A stretch of 41,439 nt of DNA from Oscillospiraceae bacterium (GCA_022508965.1 JAFLUD010000008.1:1-41439); one strand, 5' to 3'; counted from the first letter of the stretch, positions 26,884 through 37,533 are shown. Translations and numbers: made by a program. The notes: generated by a model from the sequence alone, not told the origin.

Positions 26884-28491
26884 TTAGTTGAACTGTGTGG
26901 GTTTGTTGGAAGTAGGCGGTGTATTGGGAGCGGGCGGGGTGGTGTTCTTATCGGTCACAAGTCCCGAATCGGAGTTGATACCCGTGGCGATCGCTCTGCC
27001 CTGTACGAAGGAATTCACCATTTCCTTAAGGTCGATACCCAGACCCTCGAGAAGTCCCGAGGAGGCTTGGGTGGTGGCTTCGGTGATGTCCTTTACCAGC
27101 TTTGAGGTGTTGCCGTCGCCGTACATGGTGATCTTGTCGATGTTCTGGAGCGGACTTGCGATAGCCTCCGCAACAGCGGGCATCTGCTCGAAGTACATCT
27201 GGAGAACCGCTGCCTCTTCCATCTTCTTCATTGCCTCTGCCTTCTTGTCGAGACCTTCCGCCTCTGCAAGCGCCTTTGCGCGAACGGCTTCCGCTTCCGC
27301 AAGACCGCGCGCTCTGATACCCTCTGCCTCCTGCTCCGCCTTGAAGCGTGCAGCTTCCGCGCGTGCCTTTTCTGCGGCGGCTTCGTTCTCGGCTGTTACG
27401 AGAATAGCGGCTGCTTCGTTTTTCTTGATCTGCAGCTCCGCCTCGGAGTTCTGGATATCCTCATACTTCTTAGCCTCCGCGCTTCTCTGCGTGGTATACA
27501 GACGGGCGTCGGCGTTCTGCTGAGCCGCGTACTTCTGAGCCTCGGCGGTCTTCTTTACCTCGGCTTCGAGGGCGCGCTCTTTGATCTCGGCTTCCTTAGC
27601 CTTGATCTCGACTTCTTTTTCCTGCTTTGCGAGGTTTGCGTTTGCGGTCGTAATTTCGATCGTCTTACGCTGTTCTTCCTCTTGAATTCGGTAAGCCGCA
27701 TCAGCTTCCGCCTGCTTGATATCGGCGGCGCGCTTCAGCTCTGCCTGCTTGATGGCAAGCTCGTTCTGACGCTCCGCGATAGCCGTCTCGGAATCGACTC
27801 TCGCGTCGTTTGCCTTGCGGTTTGCCTCGGCTTGCGCGATCTTAATGTCGCGCTCGGCCTCCGCTTTGGAGATGGCTGCCTTTTTCTTTATCTGCATGGT
27901 GTTGTCGATACCCATGTCGTTGATGATCCCGTTGTCGTCAACGAAATTCTGGACGTTGAACGAAACGATCTCAAGTCCCATTGCGCGGAGATCAGGATCG
28001 GCGTTCTGCTTTACCTTATCCGCGAATGCCTGACGGTTGGAAACCATTTCCTCCAGCCGCATCTGACCAACTATCTCACGCATATTACCTTCCAATACCT
28101 CACGGGCAACCTGCGTGATGTAGGTTCCGTTGCGGTTGAGGAAGTTCTGCTGCGCACGGGCGATCGTGTCGGGATCGGGAGAGATCTTTACGTTTACCAC
28201 CGCGTCAACGTTGATGTTGATGTAGTCGCCGGTGGGAACGGGCTGCGCGGTCTTTACGTCAACCGACATCAGCGCCAGCTCCAGCGTATCGCAGCGCTCG
28301 AAGAACGGCAGCTTGATCGCCGCTTTTCCGATAACGACCTTCGCTTTTCTGCGAAGTCCGCTGATGATGAACGCCTTGTCGGGCGGAGCCTTGCGGTATC
28401 CCGCCGCGAACATAATAACAATAATTACGCAAACAATAATTATTGGGATCAAAAATCCCTTAGATTCCAAAAAGCTCAAACTCTCGGGCAT
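26884..28491 (-). CDS. flotillin family protein (SPFH domain)
   Basis: N-terminal TM, YRKAPPDKAFIISGLRRKAKVVIGKAAIKLPFFERCDTLELALMSVDVKT, long Ala/Glu coiled coil. ATG at 28491 preceded by AAAGGAG; ORF track start 28527 trimmed. Confidence 0.93.
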   Translation of the reverse strand: MPESLSFLESKGFLIPIIIVCVIIVIMFAAGYRKAPPDKAFIISGLRRKAKVVIGKAAIKLPFFERCDTLELALMSVDVKTAQPVPTGDYININVDAVVNVKISPDPDTIARAQQNFLNRNGTYITQVAREVLEGNMREIVGQMRLEEMVSNRQAFADKVKQNADPDLRAMGLEIVSFNVQNFVDDNGIINDMGIDNTMQIKKKAAISKAEAERDIKIAQAEANRKANDARVDSETAIAERQNELAIKQAELKRAADIKQAEADAAYRIQEEEQRKTIEITTANANLAKQEKEVEIKAKEAEIKERALEAEVKKTAEAQKYAAQQNADARLYTTQRSAEAKKYEDIQNSEAELQIKKNEAAAILVTAENEAAAEKARAEAARFKAEQEAEGIRARGLAEAEAVRAKALAEAEGLDKKAEAMKKMEEAAVLQMYFEQMPAVAEAIASPLQNIDKITMYGDGNTSKLVKDITEATTQASSGLLEGLGIDLKEMVNSFVQGRAIATGINSDSGLVTDKNTTPPAPNTPPTSNKPTQFN

Positions 28492-28708
28492 AATAAACTC
28501 CTTTCGGTATTGCCTATAGTTTCCCAATGCTAATTATATTGTATCATTTTCTAAAAATGCCGTCAAGATACGACAATCAAAATCGGCGTTTTGCACAAAA
28601 TCTCTCTTTGTTTTTTTCAAAGCGGAGAATATCTCGGTTCTTTCCAATTCCTCATATTTTTTGTAATAAATAACCAATAGAATGGAGAAAATTTGTGAAA
28701 TATCACTG

Positions 28709-28738
28709 TTGACGAAAGGGGTGGATTTGTTTTATTAT
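28709..28738 (+). promoter_or_regulatory. candidate promoter of the V/A-type ATPase operon
   Basis: TTGACG (28709-28714), 18-nt spacer, TATTAT (28733-28738) upstream of the first subunit gene. Confidence 0.5.
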
Positions 28739-28787
28739 AAATATGTATGTTTTTATTATTTAAATATGTATATCAGGCGGTGAAATC

Positions 28788-29096
28788 ATGGATATTCTCA
28801 AGCGGATAATTACTATGGACAAGGCGGCGGCTTCGCGGGTTGCCGCGGCTGTTGAAAAGGAGCGCAAGCTGTCGGAGGAATCCGGCGAGCAGGCGGCTAA
28901 GGAAAGCGGGGAGATGATCTCCGAGGAGCGCAAAAAAATGCAGGCCGCGTGCGAAGAACAGCAGCAAAAGCTTGACCGTAAGCTGAAGGAGGCGGAGAAG
29001 ATCCGCGAGGAACGCTGCGCCGAGCTTGACGAGGTCTTCAACTCCAAGCGCGAGCAGTGGAAGTCCGAAATTTTAGACCGTATAACGGGGGTTTGA
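28788..29096 (+). CDS. V/A-type ATPase peripheral stalk subunit (G/H-like coiled coil)
   Basis: 102-aa charged coiled coil, first gene of the ATPase operon. Confidence 0.75.
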   Translation: MDILKRIITMDKAAASRVAAAVEKERKLSEESGEQAAKESGEMISEERKKMQAACEEQQQKLDRKLKEAEKIREERCAELDEVFNSKREQWKSEILDRITGV

Positions 29097-29097
29097 T

Positions 29098-30132
29098 ATG
29101 TCGTTTTCTTCCAATTCCGTTATCGCTAAGGCGAGAGCGGTTTTCGGGCGTTCGCTTACTGCCGAGGACTATGCGCGGCTTTCCTCAAAGGAATCCGTAG
29201 CCGACGTCTGCGCCGAGCTAAAGCGGCTTCCGCGCTATGAGAAGGCTCTCGCTTCCGCGAATCCGCAGACTATCTACCGAGGTCAGCTCGAGGGCTTGCT
29301 GCGGCGCGCGGTTTTCGATATTTTTGAGAGCTTCAGAAAATTTGATTTCACCGAAAGCAAAGGATTTTTTAAATATATCGTAATGCGGCTTGAGATCGAG
29401 CAGATACTGCTGGCGATCCAGAGCGTTGCGGGCGGCGCGTCGGACGCGTATATCGCGGCGCTTCCGATGTTTTTGACGGATTTTGCGCAGATAGACCTTA
29501 TGGCTCTGGGAAGATCGCGAAATCTGGTAGAGGCTTCCGAAATGCTCAGGGGCTCTGTTTATTCCAAGGCGATAGGAGAGCTGCTGGTGTCCGCCGTTGA
29601 AACGGGAAAGCTGGATATCGGCGAGTGCGAACGGCGGCTGTATACTCAGTATTATATGAGAATGCTCAAAGCCGTCGACAGCGAGTATAAGGGCTCCGAG
29701 CAAAAGGAATTAAGGCGGCTTATTCTCAGAAGCATTGATATGGAGAACGTGGTTACGCTGTATCGGTATTCGCGCATATTCAAAACGGATTCCGAAGAGC
29801 TTCCCGAAAAGCTGATCCACTTTAAGTACAGGCTTTCGGAGGAGGTAATCGAGCGGCTGGCGGGCTACGGCGACGCGGGAAAGATCGCCGCAGAGCTGTC
29901 GAAGCTCGGCTATCGGCTGGACAGCGAGCCGCCGAAGGACGTTGAGCTTTTGACCGAGCGTATCAGTCTCGATTTTCTGAAGAAAACGCTCAGGCTGTCG
30001 CGAAGCTCGTCGGTGGTGTATTTCGCGCTGACCGAGTGTCTGGAGATAGAGCTTAAAAATATTATAACCATTATCGAGGGAATACGCTACGGGCTTGAGG
30101 GCGCGGCTATCCTCGATATGCTGGTAACCTAG
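29098..30132 (+). CDS. V-type ATPase subunit C (AC39 family)
   Basis: Helical V-ATPase C/d subunit pattern (RLILRSIDMENVVTLYRYSRIFK) and operon position. Confidence 0.85.
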   Translation: MSFSSNSVIAKARAVFGRSLTAEDYARLSSKESVADVCAELKRLPRYEKALASANPQTIYRGQLEGLLRRAVFDIFESFRKFDFTESKGFFKYIVMRLEIEQILLAIQSVAGGASDAYIAALPMFLTDFAQIDLMALGRSRNLVEASEMLRGSVYSKAIGELLVSAVETGKLDIGECERRLYTQYYMRMLKAVDSEYKGSEQKELRRLILRSIDMENVVTLYRYSRIFKTDSEELPEKLIHFKYRLSEEVIERLAGYGDAGKIAAELSKLGYRLDSEPPKDVELLTERISLDFLKKTLRLSRSSSVVYFALTECLEIELKNIITIIEGIRYGLEGAAILDMLVT

Positions 30133-30147
30133 AAGGGTGGTGCGGAA

Positions 30148-32127
30148 ATGGGCATTGAAAAAATGTCGATGCTGTCGGCGGAGGGTCCCATCGGGCAGCT
30201 TGACGCCGCGCTTATCGCGTGCTGCGAGAGCGGACAGTTTCAGATCTCCTCGGGCGGAGCCGCTTTGAGCAATCCGGGCGAGCAGAATCCGTATTCGGGG
30301 ATCTACGCGAAGATACGCGATATGGCGGCTGACCTTAAGATCGAAGCGGAATACTGCGATTTTAAATACCTGCCTTATGAATCGACCGACGATTTTGAGC
30401 ATTATTTCGAGGATATAAGCCGCCGCTATGAGGAGCTTAACGAAAAGTACGACGAGGTAAAGCGCAGGCTTGAAGAGCATAAGAGCACCGAGTCTTATCT
30501 TGAGCACATGGTGGGAATGGACGTTTCCTTCCGCGATCTGTTCGCGATGAAGTACGTCAAGCTGCGTATAGGCAGGCTTCCGGCGGAAAACGAACGAAAG
30601 CTCGAATATTACGCCGAAAAATGCTTTGCGTTTATTCCATTTGAGAGAAGACCCGATTTCATCTACGGTATCTATCTTACTCCCACAAATCTTTCCGGAT
30701 TTGCGGACGAGGTAATGATATCGCTGGGCTTTGAGAGAACGAGGCTTCCCGATTATCTCCAGGAGGACCCCGAGACCGCCGAAAAGCGGCTTGCAGAGCA
30801 GGTCGCCAAGGAGGAAAAGGAAAAAGAGCATATCGAGCAGGAGCTTGCGTACCTTACCAACGATCTAAGCAGCGATTTCAGGGCGGTCATGTGCAAGCTG
30901 AAATACAAGTCAGACTGCTTTGAGCTTCGCAAGAAGGCGATCATTTCCGACGATCGGTTCTCTTTTTCGGGATATTGCCCGACAAGGGAGTGCAAGAAGC
31001 TGGAAACGGCGCTCGGAGCGATCTCCGAGAATATAAAATGCGTTGAAGTCCCCATCGACAAAAAGAATGCTCCCGCGGAGGTTCCCATAAAGCTCAAAAA
31101 CAATTTCATCACACGGCCGTTTGAGATGTTTGTGAAGATGTACGGGCTTCCGACCTACGGGGCGTTTGACCCCACGCCGTACGTCGCGTTCACTTATATG
31201 ATACTCTTCGGAGTGATGTTCGGAGACGTGGGTCAGGGATTTCTGGTGTTCCTGCTGGGGCTGCTGCTTACAAGGCTCACGAAAAACGGGCTTGCTCCCA
31301 TCATGGCAAGACTTGGGATATTCTCAATGGCGGGCGGCTGTATTTACGGCTCGGTATTCGGAATAGAAACGATAATAAAGCCCATTTATCACCGCGAAAA
31401 TATCTGGAAGGGCGTTTGTAAGATGTTCGGGAATCTGGGCGTTTCCGAGCACCCCGAGAGCATTTTCCAGGCGGCGACCGCGGTGTTGTTGTTCTCGCTG
31501 ATGATCGGCGTTATATTGATACTTATTTCGATGATATTCAATATGGTTCTGAATTTCCGAAACGGAAGGATCGGCGAGGGTCTGTTTGCGGTAAACGGCG
31601 CGGCGGGGATCGTGTTCTACGTTGCGCTGGTGGCGGGCGCCGCGGGACAGCTGATGTACGGTATCCCGTTATTCTCGGCGCCTTACGTCATCTGCCTGAT
31701 AGTGCTTCCGGTTGTGCTGATCTTCTTTAAAGAACCGCTGTCGAATCTCATTTCGGGGAAGCGTTCCGAAGAAAAACACAGCGTCGGAAATTTCATCATC
31801 GAGAACTTTATCGAGCTTTTCGAATCGGCGATCAGCTTCCTTTCCAACACGATGTCCTACCTCAGAGTGGGAGGCTTCGTTCTCTCGCACGCGGGCTTTA
31901 TGCTTGTAGTTTCCCAGCTTGCGGGAACGACCGATCCGTCGGCGCCCGTTACGGTAAAGACGGTCATCACCTATATTATCGGAAATATTCTGGTTATGGG
32001 AATAGAGGGTCTGCTGGTGGGAATTCAGGCGCTGCGTCTGGAATTTTACGAGATATTCAGCCGTTTCTACGACGGAAACGGAAAGAGCTTTACTCCGACC
32101 GGGGTAGACCTCAATTCAGAAAACTAA
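30148..32127 (+). CDS. V-type ATPase subunit I (116 kDa/a subunit family)
   Basis: PTYGAFDPTPYVAFTYMILFGVMFGDVGQGF, NTMSYLRVGGFVLSHAGFMLVV, GLLVGIQALRLEFYEIFSRFYDGNGKSFTP. Confidence 0.96.
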   Translation: MGIEKMSMLSAEGPIGQLDAALIACCESGQFQISSGGAALSNPGEQNPYSGIYAKIRDMAADLKIEAEYCDFKYLPYESTDDFEHYFEDISRRYEELNEKYDEVKRRLEEHKSTESYLEHMVGMDVSFRDLFAMKYVKLRIGRLPAENERKLEYYAEKCFAFIPFERRPDFIYGIYLTPTNLSGFADEVMISLGFERTRLPDYLQEDPETAEKRLAEQVAKEEKEKEHIEQELAYLTNDLSSDFRAVMCKLKYKSDCFELRKKAIISDDRFSFSGYCPTRECKKLETALGAISENIKCVEVPIDKKNAPAEVPIKLKNNFITRPFEMFVKMYGLPTYGAFDPTPYVAFTYMILFGVMFGDVGQGFLVFLLGLLLTRLTKNGLAPIMARLGIFSMAGGCIYGSVFGIETIIKPIYHRENIWKGVCKMFGNLGVSEHPESIFQAATAVLLFSLMIGVILILISMIFNMVLNFRNGRIGEGLFAVNGAAGIVFYVALVAGAAGQLMYGIPLFSAPYVICLIVLPVVLIFFKEPLSNLISGKRSEEKHSVGNFIIENFIELFESAISFLSNTMSYLRVGGFVLSHAGFMLVVSQLAGTTDPSAPVTVKTVITYIIGNILVMGIEGLLVGIQALRLEFYEIFSRFYDGNGKSFTPTGVDLNSEN

Positions 32128-32165
32128 ACTTTGAGCGTTGGTTGAACAAGCTCTGACTAATACTT

Positions 32166-32621
32166 TTGGAGGACAAAATTATGAATTACGCACTTATTTT
32201 CATTATGCCGCTGGCGGTTGTCGCGGCAATTATGCTCCCGCTTTTCGTGAGCCTCAAGAGGATCCACGATAAAAAGCCCGTAAACAGAAAGCGCGCGGTT
32301 ATCGCAAACGTTGTTTCGTTTTTCGGGGTAATGGCGGTCATGACAATGCTGCCTCTTACAGGGGCGTTCGCAGAGACTGCCGAAGCGGCTGAAGCGGCTT
32401 CCGGCGGACTCGCGGAGGGTCTGCGCTATATCGGCGCGGCGCTTTCTACCGGTCTTGGCACCATCGGCACGGGTATCGCGGTAGGCGGAGCGGCTCCCGC
32501 GGCTATCGGGGCGGTTTCCGAGAACGACAAGTCCTTCTCCAAGGCGCTTATCTTCGTAGCGCTCGGCGAGGGCGTCGCGATCTACGGACTGCTTATCTCC
32601 ATTCTGATCCTGTTCGGTTAA
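32166..32621 (+). CDS. V/A-type ATPase subunit K (c-ring proteolipid) with N-terminal extension
   Basis: C-terminal two-helix c subunit IGAALSTGLGTIGTGIAVGGAAPAAIGAV..LIFVALGEGVAIYGLLISILIL; ATG at 32181 after RBS GGAGG in the ORF track frame; additional N-terminal hydrophobic region. Confidence 0.9.
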   Translation: MEDKIMNYALIFIMPLAVVAAIMLPLFVSLKRIHDKKPVNRKRAVIANVVSFFGVMAVMTMLPLTGAFAETAEAAEAASGGLAEGLRYIGAALSTGLGTIGTGIAVGGAAPAAIGAVSENDKSFSKALIFVALGEGVAIYGLLISILILFG

Positions 32622-32628
32622 TGTTCCC

Positions 32629-32937
32629 ATGAAGTTTTATGTTATTTGTGACAAGGTAGACGTTTTGCTCGGAATGAGAATAGCGGGCATCGAGGGGCAG
32701 CTTATCGTCGATGAGAAAGAGGCTGCGCCGACGCTTGAGAGAATTTCTCAAAACGAGGAGATCGCGGTGGTTTTGATCACCGAAAGGCTCGCAGAGCTAT
32801 GCCGCGAAAAGGTCTACGATATCAAGCTCAACCGTATGCGCCCGCTGATCGTTGAGATACCCAACCGCGACGGCTCGGGCGGCGGCATGGGCGCTATCAG
32901 CCGCTATGTCGAGGAGGCTATCGGTATCAAGCTGTAA
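32629..32937 (+). CDS. V-type ATPase subunit F
   Basis: VDVLLGMRIAGIEGQLIVDEKEAAPTLERISQNEEIAVVLITERLAELCREKV and operon context. Confidence 0.88.
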   Translation: MKFYVICDKVDVLLGMRIAGIEGQLIVDEKEAAPTLERISQNEEIAVVLITERLAELCREKVYDIKLNRMRPLIVEIPNRDGSGGGMGAISRYVEEAIGIKL

Positions 32938-32964
32938 GGCTTATTAAGGAATGAGGGAATTGCT

Positions 32965-33549
32965 ATGGATTTAAGGGCTGTAAACGCCTCTAAGCTGAAA
33001 ATGTTCAGAGCGGCTATCGAAAAGCAGGCGACCGACGAGATAGCCGAGGCTTCCAAAAATATCCGCGAAAAGAAAAGCGCCGCGGGAAAGGCTCGCGCGG
33101 AGCTTGCCGTGAGAGAGGAGCTTTCTCGGATAAGAGCGGAGCAAAGCTCTGCCGAGGCGAAATTCAAAAAAGAATTCTCGCGCTGCGATTTTGAGATCGA
33201 AAGAGCTGTGCGTATCCACAGAAAAGAGCTTATCGAGGGATTTTTCGGGGAGATCGAGGGCGAGCTGCAAAAATTCGCGGATTCGGCGAAGTATGACGAT
33301 CACCTGAAGAGCTGCATTAAAAAAGCCGAAAACGAGCTTGGAGATAGCTGCGTATTTCTGGCGTGTCCGAGGGATATGGAAAAGCTTCGGACGCTTACGA
33401 AAAAAGAGATTCGCGCGGACAATTCCATTAAGCTCGGCGGGATCTGCGCGATTGACGAGGAAAAGGGCTTGTTTGCCGATTATACGCTCGACAAGGCTCT
33501 CGAGAACGAAAAAAGCGCGTTTTCAAACCACGCGGAGCTAAGGCTCTAG
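32965..33549 (+). CDS. V-type ATPase subunit E
   Basis: Coiled-coil N-terminus plus E-subunit-like C-terminus (LGGICAIDEEKGLFADYTLDKALE) and operon context. Confidence 0.85.
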   Translation: MDLRAVNASKLKMFRAAIEKQATDEIAEASKNIREKKSAAGKARAELAVREELSRIRAEQSSAEAKFKKEFSRCDFEIERAVRIHRKELIEGFFGEIEGELQKFADSAKYDDHLKSCIKKAENELGDSCVFLACPRDMEKLRTLTKKEIRADNSIKLGGICAIDEEKGLFADYTLDKALENEKSAFSNHAELRL

Positions 33550-33585
33550 GGCAATACACTCGCAATCTTTGTGCGGTGTTGCCCT
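33548..33585. repeat. short inverted-repeat element, likely MITE remnant
   Basis: TAGGGCAA..TTGCCCTA termini; CTTTGTGCGGTGTTGCC (33567-33583) is the reverse complement of 41374-41390 with 16/17 identity. Confidence 0.65.
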
Positions 33586-33613
33586 AACTCCCTATGAAAG
33601 GAAGAAGCTATTT

Positions 33614-35365
33614 GTGAATAACACGATTTATTCTATAAACGGACCCGTTGTTAAGGCGGAGAAAACGCGCGACTTCTCTATGCTGGAGATGGTTTATGTC
33701 GGCGAGAAAAAGCTCATCGGCGAGGTCATCGGAGTTACCGACGAGTTTACGACTATTCAGGTATACGAGAACACCGGCGGACTTAAGGTCGGCGAGCCGA
33801 TCATTCCCACGGGCGCTCCCGTATGCGCGAATCTCGGTCCCGGGATAATCTCCAACATCTTCGACGGAATAGAACGTCCGCTGCGCGATATGACTAAGCT
33901 CAACGGCGCGTTTGTCGCGGAGGGAAACAATCTGTTCTCGCTGGACACTGAGAAGAAGTACGACGTTACCGTTACCGTAAAGACGGGCGACAGGCTCACC
34001 GGCGGACAGATCTACTGCACCTGCCCCGAGACCGCGCTTATCACGCATAAGTGTATGGTTCCCCCGAACCTTTCGGGAGAGGTGGTATTCGCTGCCGAGA
34101 ACGGGCAGTATACGGTCAACGATACGATAATCAGGCTCAAGACCGACGACGGCACGGAAATTCCCCTTACAATGGTTCAAAAGTGGCCGATAAAGCGCAG
34201 CCGCCCCATTGCTAAGCGACTTCCGATAAACCGTCCGCTTATCACGGGACAGCGCATTATCGACACGATAATCCCCATTGCCAAGGGCGGCGCAGCGGCT
34301 ATCCCGGGCGGCTTCGGCACGGGCAAGACCATGACCCAGCACCAGCTTGCGAAGTGGTGCGACGCGGATATCATCGTGTATATCGGCTGCGGCGAGCGCG
34401 GAAACGAGATGACGCAGGTTCTGGAGGAATTTTCCGAGCTTATCGACCCCAAATCCAACCGACCGCTGACCGACAGAACTGTGCTTATCGCGAACACCTC
34501 GAATATGCCCGTGGCAGCGCGCGAGGCGAGCATTTACACGGGAATAACGCTTGCGGAATACTACCGCGATATGGGTTATCATATAGCTATTATGGCGGAT
34601 TCCACGTCGCGCTGGGCGGAGGCTCTGCGCGAGATATCGGGACGTCTTGAGGAAATGCCCGCGGAAGAGGGCTTCCCGGCATATCTGCCGAGCCGTCTGT
34701 CAGAATTCTACGAGCGTGCGGGCTACGCCGAGAACTTAAACGGCACCGAGGGCTCTGTTACCATCATCGGAGCGGTGTCGCCTCAAGGGTCGGATTTCTC
34801 CGAGCCGGTAACGCAGAACACAAAGCGTTTTGTGCGCTGCTTCTGGGCGCTGGATAAGTCGCTGGCTTACGCGCGTCACTATCCCGCTATCGACTGGAAC
34901 AGCAGCTATTCCGAATATATTGAGGATCTGGCGGACTATTACAACGAAAATGTGGCTCCCGATTTTATGGCGCTGAGACAGGAGATCGCAAATATTCTCC
35001 AAGAGGAAAATAAGCTGATGGAGATAGTAAAGCTCATCGGCGCGGACGTTCTCCCGGACGATCAGAAGCTCGCCATCGAGACCGCGCGAGTGGTTCGCGT
35101 GGGATTTTTGCAGCAGAACGCCTATCACAAGGACGACACCTATGTTCCTCTGGAAAAGCAGAGGCTTATGATGAAGGTAATCTCGCAGCTTTATGAGAAG
35201 TCGCTGGCGGCGCTGAGGCTGGGAGTTACGCTGTCGGATATCCTGGGCACGGGACTGTTCGACAGAGCGGTAAAGCTGAAATACGATATTCCCAACGACG
35301 AGCTGCACGAGTTTGATAACTTCCTGGCTGAGATAGACTCGCAGATCGACGGCTTGACCGCGTAA
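33614..35365 (+). CDS. V-type ATPase catalytic subunit A
   Basis: Likely GTG start at 33614 after [29 protein letters not shown]-loop, [56 protein letters not shown] track start 33569 lies in the repeat. Confidence 0.96.
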   Translation: MNNTIYSINGPVVKAEKTRDFSMLEMVYVGEKKLIGEVIGVTDEFTTIQVYENTGGLKVGEPIIPTGAPVCANLGPGIISNIFDGIERPLRDMTKLNGAFVAEGNNLFSLDTEKKYDVTVTVKTGDRLTGGQIYCTCPETALITHKCMVPPNLSGEVVFAAENGQYTVNDTIIRLKTDDGTEIPLTMVQKWPIKRSRPIAKRLPINRPLITGQRIIDTIIPIAKGGAAAIPGGFGTGKTMTQHQLAKWCDADIIVYIGCGERGNEMTQVLEEFSELIDPKSNRPLTDRTVLIANTSNMPVAAREASIYTGITLAEYYRDMGYHIAIMADSTSRWAEALREISGRLEEMPAEEGFPAYLPSRLSEFYERAGYAENLNGTEGSVTIIGAVSPQGSDFSEPVTQNTKRFVRCFWALDKSLAYARHYPAIDWNSSYSEYIEDLADYYNENVAPDFMALRQEIANILQEENKLMEIVKLIGADVLPDDQKLAIETARVVRVGFLQQNAYHKDDTYVPLEKQRLMMKVISQLYEKSLAALRLGVTLSDILGTGLFDRAVKLKYDIPNDELHEFDNFLAEIDSQIDGLTA

Positions 35366-35376
35366 GGAGGGCATTT

Positions 35377-36771
35377 ATGAGTTTGCAGTATATAGGTCTT
35401 AAAGACATAAACGGCCCTCTGGTAGCTCTCGAAGGAGTTTCGGGCGCGGCTTACGACGAGATCGCCGAGATCCGTCTCGACAACGGCACGACGCGCATCG
35501 GACGCGTGGTGGAGCTTGACGGCGACAGGGTCATTTTGCAGGTTTTTGAAGGAACCAACGGCATTTCTCTGAAAAACACCAGAACGATTTTTTCGGGAAG
35601 ACCGCTTGAGATCCCGCTTGCCGAGGAAATGCTCGGGCGCGTGTTCAACGGCGCGGGCAAGCCCATAGACGGCTTGGGCGCGGTGTTCCCCGAGAAAATG
35701 GGCGACGTAAACGGACAGTCGCTGAACCCTGTGGCAAGGCAGTATCCGCGTAACTATATCCACACGGGAATTTCCTCTATCGACGCGCTGATGACGCTGA
35801 TAAGAGGTCAGAAGCTGCCGATCTTCTCCGGCTCGGGACTTTCCCACAACAAATTGGCTGTGCAGATAGTAAAGCAGGCAAAGCTCTCGGGCGAGAACAG
35901 CGGGGACTTCGCTATCGTTTTCGCGGCAATGGGCGTTCAGAACGACGTCGCGGACTACTTCCGCCGTTCGTTTGTGGAAACGGGCGCTATCGAGCGCGTA
36001 TGTATGTTCTTAAATCTTTCCAGCGACCCGATCATCGAGCGATTGCTCACTCCGCTTTGCGCGCTTACGGCTGCGGAATATCTCGCGTATGAGAAGAATA
36101 TGCACATTCTCGTTATCATGACGGATATGACCTCCTATGCGGAGGCGCTGCGCGAGTTTTCGTCCTCAAAGGGCGAGATTCCCGGGCGCAAAGGCTATCC
36201 GGGTTATCTGTACTCCAACCTCGCTTCGCTTTACGAGCGCGCGGGAGTTGTCGAGGGCAGCACGGGTTCGGTAACGCAGATCCCCATTCTCACAATGCCC
36301 AACGACGATATCACGCACCCTATCCCCGACCTTACGGCGTATATCACCGAGGGGCAGATAGTTTTTGACAGAGAGCTTGACCAGAAGGGAATTTACCCCG
36401 GACTTTCGGTATTGCTGTCGCTGTCGCGTCTGATGAAGGACGGCATCGGCGAGGGCTACACGAGGGCGGATCACGCGGCGGTATCCAATCAGTTGTTCGC
36501 GGCGTATGCGAGAGTTCAGGACGCGCGTTCGCTGGCGTCGGTAATCGGCGAGGAGGAGCTTTCGGAGAACGACCGCGCTTATATGCGCTTCGGCGTGCTG
36601 TTTGAGGAGAATTTTCTCAAGCAGGGCTTCGACGAAAACCGTTCCATCGACGAGACGCTTGATCTGGGCTGGGATCTGCTGTGCGTGCTTCCCAAGAGCG
36701 AGCTTGACAGAATAGACGAGAAGCTGTTGGAGGAGAAATACGATCCCGAAAGAGCGGAGAGATTCGCGTAA
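35377..36771 (+). CDS. V-type ATPase subunit B
   Basis: [88 protein letters not shown]. Confidence 0.96.
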   Translation: MSLQYIGLKDINGPLVALEGVSGAAYDEIAEIRLDNGTTRIGRVVELDGDRVILQVFEGTNGISLKNTRTIFSGRPLEIPLAEEMLGRVFNGAGKPIDGLGAVFPEKMGDVNGQSLNPVARQYPRNYIHTGISSIDALMTLIRGQKLPIFSGSGLSHNKLAVQIVKQAKLSGENSGDFAIVFAAMGVQNDVADYFRRSFVETGAIERVCMFLNLSSDPIIERLLTPLCALTAAEYLAYEKNMHILVIMTDMTSYAEALREFSSSKGEIPGRKGYPGYLYSNLASLYERAGVVEGSTGSVTQIPILTMPNDDITHPIPDLTAYITEGQIVFDRELDQKGIYPGLSVLLSLSRLMKDGIGEGYTRADHAAVSNQLFAAYARVQDARSLASVIGEEELSENDRAYMRFGVLFEENFLKQGFDENRSIDETLDLGWDLLCVLPKSELDRIDEKLLEEKYDPERAERFA

Positions 36772-36903
36772 TACTTTTTTACAAATAAATTTTCGAGGGA
36801 ATTTTGTCGAGAACAGGAAAAAAAGCCGCAGGAATATACGGATATTTCAAGGTTTTTTGACGCAGTTATCGGCAAAATTTACCGAAAAAAAGGCGGTGAG
36901 GTT

Positions 36904-37527
36904 TTGGCTGAACAGATTTTCCCCACAAAAGGAAATTTAATAAAGGCAAAGCGTCAGCTCGCTCAGGCGAATATGGGCTATGAGCTGATGGACAGAAAAC
37001 GCAACATTCTCGTGCGGGAAATGGTGTCTCTGGTGGAGGAGGCAAAGGGGCTTCGCACCAGCATCGAGATCACCTACGCCGAGGCTTATCAGGCGCTCGA
37101 GCAAGCCAATACCACTCTCGGACTTGTAAGCGCGATCTCGCGAACCATTCCCGTGGACAACTCGCTTAAGCTGTCGGTAAGGAGCGTTATGGGCGTGGAG
37201 CTGCCGTCGGTTTCCGCCGAGATCCCGCCGATAACCGAGCCGGTTTATCCGATGAGCCTTACCAACATCGCGTTCGACAACGCGTATATCTGCTTTAACA
37301 AGGTAAAGGAGCTTACCGTGAGGCTGGCGGAGGTAGAAAACTGCATTTACCGCCTGGCGGTCGCGATAAAGAAGACCCAAAAGCGCGCGAACGCTCTGAA
37401 GAACATCATGATCCCGAAATTCCAGTCGCGGGTACGGTTTATTTCCGGCGCGCTGGAGGAAAAGGAGCGCGAGGAGTTCTCACGGCAAAAGGTGATCAAG
37501 GCAACGAAGATCCGTAAATCCAAGTAA
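36904..37527 (+). CDS. V-type ATPase subunit D
   Basis: FPTKGNLIKAKRQLAQANMGYELMDRKRNILVREMVSLV; ALKNIMIPKFQSRVRFISGALEEKEREEFSRQKVIK. TTG start. Confidence 0.95.
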   Translation: MAEQIFPTKGNLIKAKRQLAQANMGYELMDRKRNILVREMVSLVEEAKGLRTSIEITYAEAYQALEQANTTLGLVSAISRTIPVDNSLKLSVRSVMGVELPSVSAEIPPITEPVYPMSLTNIAFDNAYICFNKVKELTVRLAEVENCIYRLAVAIKKTQKRANALKNIMIPKFQSRVRFISGALEEKEREEFSRQKVIKATKIRKSK

Positions 37528-37533
37528 AAAAAC

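Noticed and set aside
29710-30831. 373-aa minus-strand ORF opposite ATPase subunits C and I
   Set aside because: Antisense shadow ORF with no motif.
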